In this document: piece after piece, positions 61,701-64,000 of the stretch
Numbering within the stretch: position 1 is the first letter of the stretch
How the letters are laid out: each line of letters starts with the position of its first letter
From: Symbiodinium natans
Taxonomy: Eukaryota; Sar; Dinophyceae; Suessiales; Symbiodiniaceae
Assembly: GCA_905221605.1 (NCBI GenBank)
Contig: CAJNDS010002635.1
Location: forward strand, 595,918-659,917
DNA length: 64,000 nucleotides
Direction: 5' to 3'
The notes under the pieces: model-generated
Seen by the model: the letters and a program-made list of their open reading frames with translations, nothing else
What the model was told of the DNA's origin: nothing
Databases searched by the model: none
Position numbers and translations under genes: made by a program

Positions 61701-62664
61701 TGTGGTTTAAGGTTTAGGGTTTAGGGTTTAAGGTTTAAGGTTTACCTTAAGAAGCCCAGAACCTACCTTTTTGTAGGTTAGTACTATAAAAGCCCCATAT
61801 AGGATTCTTTAGGCAACCTACCATGTTTGTAGGTTTTGGGTTAAGGTCGGGCTTAGGCGCAGAAGATCGCAGAATTCTCGGAGCAAACATAGTTGGAACA
61901 GATATGCACTCTTGGGGAAGGATCACTCTCGCTTGCGGTGAACCGATGGTCACTTCTCTAACTTAGGGTCCCTGGGCACTTAACCCTGAACCCTTTTGGG
62001 GTTACGTTTGTAAGATGGACCATAATGTTGAGACCCTGAACCCCAAACCCTAAACCCTAAACCCTAAAGCCTAAACCCTAAACCCTAAACCCTAAACCCT
62101 AAACTGACCAGATGAAAGTCAGCAAAGCGGCACGCTGCAGAGGTGGGCCCCAGCGCTCTGGCCGGCCAAGGCCATACGCTTCGGGTCGCCCCCATAAGCT
62201 GCCTCGGGAGGTTTAGGGTTTAGGGTTTAGGGCTGTAGTTGTAGGGGTTTAGGGTTTCAGGGTTTAGGGTTTAGTTGCATGGGATTAGGGTTGTAGGGTT
62301 TAGGGGGTGGACTTGGGCTGGAGTGGTCATTTCTCATCAAGGAAATCAAACTTCGACCCCAAACGATGTGCCACTAAGAGGTTCCCTTCTTCTGGGGGCT
62401 TACGAAATAAGGGACCCCTAAAATGGACTCCCAACCAGTAGGGTTCACTTCCGGCGAGTCCGCATCATTCCGCCGAGCCTTCGTCTTCGTAGTGTGGTTC
62501 GGGTTTAGGGCTTATACGGGCTTCGGGTTTAGGGTTGAGGGTTCAGGGTTTAGGACATCACTTCGGCCCGCTATGCAGCAGAGTTTCCACGTTGCTCTGA
62601 ACCCAGGACAAGGCAGAATCCAGATCGTCGAGCATGTCGGGGATAGCGCCCAAGGGAAAATTGC
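58776..62664 (-). CDS. ICME-like: Isoprenylcysteine methylesterase-like alpha/beta hydrolase (N- and C-terminal exons unresolved)
   Basis: Serine hydrolase of the ICME/carboxylesterase group, expected to demethylate prenylcysteine methyl esters at membranes (family knowledge). Exons: 62664-62588, 62202-62132, 61590-61520, 61078-61050, 60464-60423, 60061-60017, 59922-59863, 59667-59647, 59421-59386, 58828-58776, phase consistent. Residues seen: NFPLGAIPDMLDDLDSALSW, YGGDPKRMALAGQSAGAHL with the GxSxG nucleophile, GWSPSDFQVFLGVSGVYDL, MPPMQLMHGKADTSVPF with the catalytic Asp, DMSTAFADALHE, and VRLFNGVSHSHPVVEGP with the catalytic His. Upstream exons with the oxyanion-hole HGG motif were not found; the last exon(s) after position 58776 are unresolved. 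The intron 61079-61519 uses a telomeric GTTTAGGG as its donor; others contain TIR-A elements or begin GC/GA. Confidence 0.85.
59728..59839. mobile_element. TIR-A element in an ICME-like intron, CA duplication
   Basis: TCTTGGGGACGACATGAACC to GTTTCGTCCCCAGGG, CA outside both ends; lies inside the intron 59668-59862. Confidence 0.85.
60825..60935. mobile_element. TIR-H element
   Basis: Arms GGGATGCCCCCC and GGGGGAACATCCC enclose a 70-bp core with a second internal inverted pair (CCCTAATAGGAATGAT / ACAATCCCTAGTAAGGATTG). Same ends as 177-215; an unbalanced half-copy lies near 27098-27160. Confidence 0.6.
61079..61519 (-). other. ICME-like intron with telomeric donor
   Basis: The donor AAGG|GTTTAGGG is the first heptamer of an array; the acceptor is GGGCCAG|GCC. 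The interior holds a TIR-G pair (61205-61380) and a second array in the opposite orientation. The join gives ALKGLGWSPSDF. Confidence 0.75.
61205..61380. mobile_element. Two tandem TIR-G units
   Basis: Both units start CACATGGGTAT/CACATGGGCAT and carry CCCAAATAG..GAATCCCCTT; the right unit ends AATTCGGAAACCCC. Confidence 0.65.
61746..61850. mobile_element. TIR-K element
   Basis: TTAAGAAGCCCAGAACCTAC with TTTTTGTAGGTTAG, and a right arm AACCTACCATGTTTGTAGGT; second copy of the 19005 family. Confidence 0.65.
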
Positions 62665-62814
62665 CTGACTGGAAGGGTTCAGGGTTTAGGGTTTAGGGTT
62701 CAGGGTTCAGGGTTTAGGGTTTAGGGCCAGGGGCTCTTCCTTCCTGAAGCACGGGGTCGCGGCCTGAAGAAGCCTTTATCCTAGGGTAGTTGCATGGTCC
62801 CTTGCTAGGATGGC

Positions 62815-62990
62815 CCTGAAAACCCTCCGAAAAATATTCCTGAATATGATACTCTCATGAGATCTCATGCCCACTCCTGCTTCTGAGGGCGCCAAAGTAC
62901 CAACACAAACACTGCTTGTGAGAGATAACCTTAACAAAACCAGGGAAAATATAAAAGCATGCCAATGCCCAAGGGTCTACCGAGCTCAAC
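62815..62990. mobile_element. Repeat J
   Basis: Second copy of the ends described at 26499-26625, here without a telomeric block and with an ATGAGATCTCAT palindrome inside. Confidence 0.55.
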
Positions 62991-64000
62991 ACGGGCCCTG
63001 AAATAGGGAAGCCTTGTGTGCCCTCTTTTTTTTTTAACCCAAGGGCCCGTACTTCAAGACCCTTTGCAGATGGCAGGAAGAAGAAGAAGAAGAATTTAGG
63101 GTTTAGGGTTTACCATGAGATTTTCCGTGCCGCACGATTCCAGCAACTGATGCCAAGAATGCCAGGGTCGAGGGGCACAGATCCGAAAAGACGGCAGGGA
63201 GCCATAAGTAAAGGGTTTAGCGTTAGGGTAGCACGCCCTGGACCTCTAAACCCTCAACCCTAAACTCTAAACCTCTGATACAAGAGCTCTGGCCCGAGCC
63301 CCTTCCAGTGGTGGAGCTGTTTACTACTAATCGCCGGGGGATTGCCATGATGTCAGGTAAGGTGCCTTTCGTGGGCTTGACGACAAGCAATAGCTGGACA
63401 GCGCTCATCCAAACCGACCGTTTCACAGGCCTTGTCCTGTGTTGTGAGGCGTTAAAACATCGCGATGCTTCGTTGCAGACTGGCACATGCACTCGGTGTA
63501 CTCTTGAAACGACAATCACACAGTCCAGTCAGACCTTTCTGAAGTGGGTTGCGGGCTCTAGCACTGCCGCAATGCAGGGGCACTTTCTGCTGTATCATCT
63601 GTTTGCAACACTGGTGGTCTTGCAATCGTACCCATTTGCAGAGCATTGGTTGTCGAATGCCTGCAACTTGTTTGATTGTTGCGCTACGATGTTGCTTGTG
63701 GCCACAGCCGTGGCAGAGAGGATGCCTGCCGTTGTCATACGCCAACGTGCTGCGACAGCTATACCTATTCTTTGGTGTCAGAGACCTGGCAAGTTTGGAC
63801 CTGGTGCCGTTCCTGACGAGCATTATGCCCGAACGGGTGCTGACATGATTTGGCTGCCGGGCGTAGTGGCCCTCTTGCTCTGTAGCCTCTACGTTCAGGT
63901 CTTTGGCAGCGATCTCCTTGAATGCAATCTCAGGTTAACGGGAAGTGAGCACGTGGACAAAGACATGCCTGACTTGACAACTTCGAAATTGTCCTTTGTG
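62815..64000. other. Right end: few repeats, no exon assigned
   Basis: Contains a TIR-J repeat copy, a short telomeric array near 63,100 and otherwise unique DNA. Overlapping frames exist on both strands at 63,450-63,850 (plus 99 codons, minus 123 codons) but none is recognised. The missing N-terminal exons of the ICME-like gene should lie here. Confidence 0.3.

Noticed and set aside
1-64000. Window being a chromosome end
   Set aside because: Arrays are short, in both orientations and spread evenly between genes; no terminal block of one orientation is present, so they are interstitial.

Overview
The window looks like nuclear DNA of a dinoflagellate. Four things support this: plant/algal-type telomeric heptamers (TTTAGGG/CCCTAAA) scattered in well over a hundred short arrays on both strands; very short coding exons (13-190 nt) whose introns start with GT, GC or GA and end in AG before a G; every recognisable gene lying on the minus strand (a unidirectional gene array); and a zinc-ribbon exon of the FCxxCGxPR type that I associate with dinoflagellate proteins. 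Species cannot be named. No rRNA, tRNA, CRISPR or bacterial-type gene was seen. Introns are so dense that simple ORFs are misleading; I read exons by hand and checked that codon phase was conserved across each splice.

Layout. 1-6,800: telomeric arrays, short repeats and weak exon candidates. 7,385-22,767: a superfamily-1 (UPF1/SEN1-like) helicase gene of about 21 exons, carrying a complete saccharopine-dehydrogenase-like oxidoreductase gene (10,119-14,996, about 16 exons) inside one of its introns on the same strand. 23,333-25,547: the 3' end of an unidentified gene whose phases close perfectly. 26,900-57,800: further exon clusters, several encoding membrane segments (28.0-30.6, 31.4-32.5, 33.3-34.5, 35.4-37.0, 39-42 kb), a zinc-ribbon cluster (47.2-48.9 kb) and a P-loop exon (55.0 kb), none identified with confidence. 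58,776-62,664: an isoprenylcysteine-methylesterase-like alpha/beta hydrolase gene.

The unusual system is in the introns. At least ten families of short terminal-inverted-repeat (TIR) elements (called A to K here) recur. In the four phase-checked genes many introns are exactly one such element plus its target-site duplication: the element end CCCCAAG|G is the 3' splice site, and the duplicated target (GNN) gives the 5' splice site. TIR-B, -C and -F elements, and pure telomeric-repeat arrays flanked by 9-11-bp direct repeats, also behave as introns; on the coding strand the heptamer supplies TTTAG|G as acceptor and G|GTTTAG as donor. These are introner-like insertions. The use of telomeric repeat DNA itself as a mobile intron is something I do not recognise as described.
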